From positions 2,480,001-2,544,000 of the forward strand of contig NZ_CP017057.1 in assembly GCF_001719165.1 (NCBI RefSeq): a DNA stretch of 64,000 bases. Direction: 5' to 3'. This document shows positions 63,965 through 64,000 of the stretch, in pieces. The DNA comes from Erythrobacter litoralis. GTDB taxonomy: Bacteria; Pseudomonadota; Alphaproteobacteria; Sphingomonadales; Sphingomonadaceae. Numbering within the stretch: the stretch's first letter is position 1; each line of letters begins with the position of its first letter. The notes under the pieces were generated by a model. It had not been told where the DNA came from. It searched no databases and saw nothing but the letters and a program-made list of their open reading frames with translations. The position numbers were made by a program, and so were the translations under genes.

Positions 63965-64000
63965 TCAGAAGGCGTAACGGACGGTAGCGAAGAACTCGCG
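63965..64000 (-). CDS. C-terminal end of an outer membrane beta-barrel protein, probably a TonB-dependent receptor
   Basis: Only the last 11 residues and the TGA are in the window. They read 'REFFATVRYAF': alternating hydrophobics ending in a C-terminal phenylalanine, the BAM recognition signal of outer membrane barrels, much like the receptor at 57827. The identity is an inference from these few residues. Confidence 0.55.
   Translation of the reverse strand, partial: REFFATVRYAF

Overview
The window is a high-GC (about two thirds G+C), densely packed chromosomal segment. It comes from an alphaproteobacterium, most likely of the Sphingomonadales and probably the Erythrobacteraceae (Erythrobacter, Qipengyuania or Altererythrobacter type). 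This is inferred from gene order (mraZ-rsmH-ftsL-ftsI; argS-SPOR-nagZ-scpA-scpB-tatA-tatB-tatC; ispH-thrB-rnhA), a bacterial arginyl/leucyl-transferase (bpt), large TonB-dependent receptors next to secreted S9 peptidases, a cpa/tad pilus operon, many ATGA/GTGA start-stop overlaps and frequent GTG starts. No rRNA, tRNA, CRISPR array, insertion sequence or integrated phage was seen. The window is mostly core chromosome with a few accessory spots.

Layout. 1-2784 (minus): start of the division and cell wall cluster, mraZ-rsmH-ftsL-ftsI, with ftsI running off the left edge. 3098-5873 (minus): a GldG-like membrane protein, a small membrane protein, cysteine synthase and a 2Fe-2S ferredoxin. 6001-9545 (plus): an AlkA-type DNA glycosylase, a cytosolic S9 peptidase and a short-chain dehydrogenase; then phhB on minus. 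9930-11859 (plus): ccmA-ccmB and a DUF2306-like membrane protein. 11904-14022 (minus): a small membrane protein, map and a DUF3298-type lipoprotein. 14108-18877 (plus): pepA, an SH3-only protein, argC, and the nitrogen pair glnB-glnA closed by a strong terminator. 18996-26961: an alkylsulfatase-like metallo-hydrolase, a GH24 lysozyme, bpt, ilvA, a beta-hydroxyacid dehydrogenase and an amidohydrolase. 27476-34422 (minus): argS, SPOR protein, nagZ, scpA, scpB, tatA, tatB and tatC, which cover translation, cell wall recycling, chromosome condensation and Tat export. 34588-37887: a lipoprotein, then ispH-thrB-rnhA. 37990-38511 is a decayed gene with in-frame stops. 38512-40884 (minus): YegP-like protein, a DAO-family oxidase and a lysophospholipase-like hydrolase.

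41008-48590 (plus) is a Tad/Flp pilus operon, cpaA-cpaB-cpaC-cpaD-cpaE-tadB-tadC, which here lacks the motor ATPase gene cpaF and any Flp pilin. It ends at a 13-bp hairpin. 48674-54137 (minus) holds acyl-CoA and lipid genes: a MarR regulator, a crotonase, a patatin lipoprotein, a 3-hydroxyacyl-CoA dehydrogenase-like SDR and a thiolase. Inside this block, on the plus strand at 50336-50760, lie two tandem 36-37 residue hydrophobic peptides. They have a textbook sigma-54 promoter, an upstream palindrome at enhancer distance and a terminator; this is the most unusual unit in the window. 54296-57701 (plus) is a translationally coupled operon of two 2-oxoglutarate/Fe(II) oxygenases (one with a TPR array) and a methyltransferase. 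57827-64000 carries a 998-residue TonB-dependent receptor, a small exported protein, a secreted S9 peptidase and the tail of a second receptor, consistent with capture and degradation of peptides.
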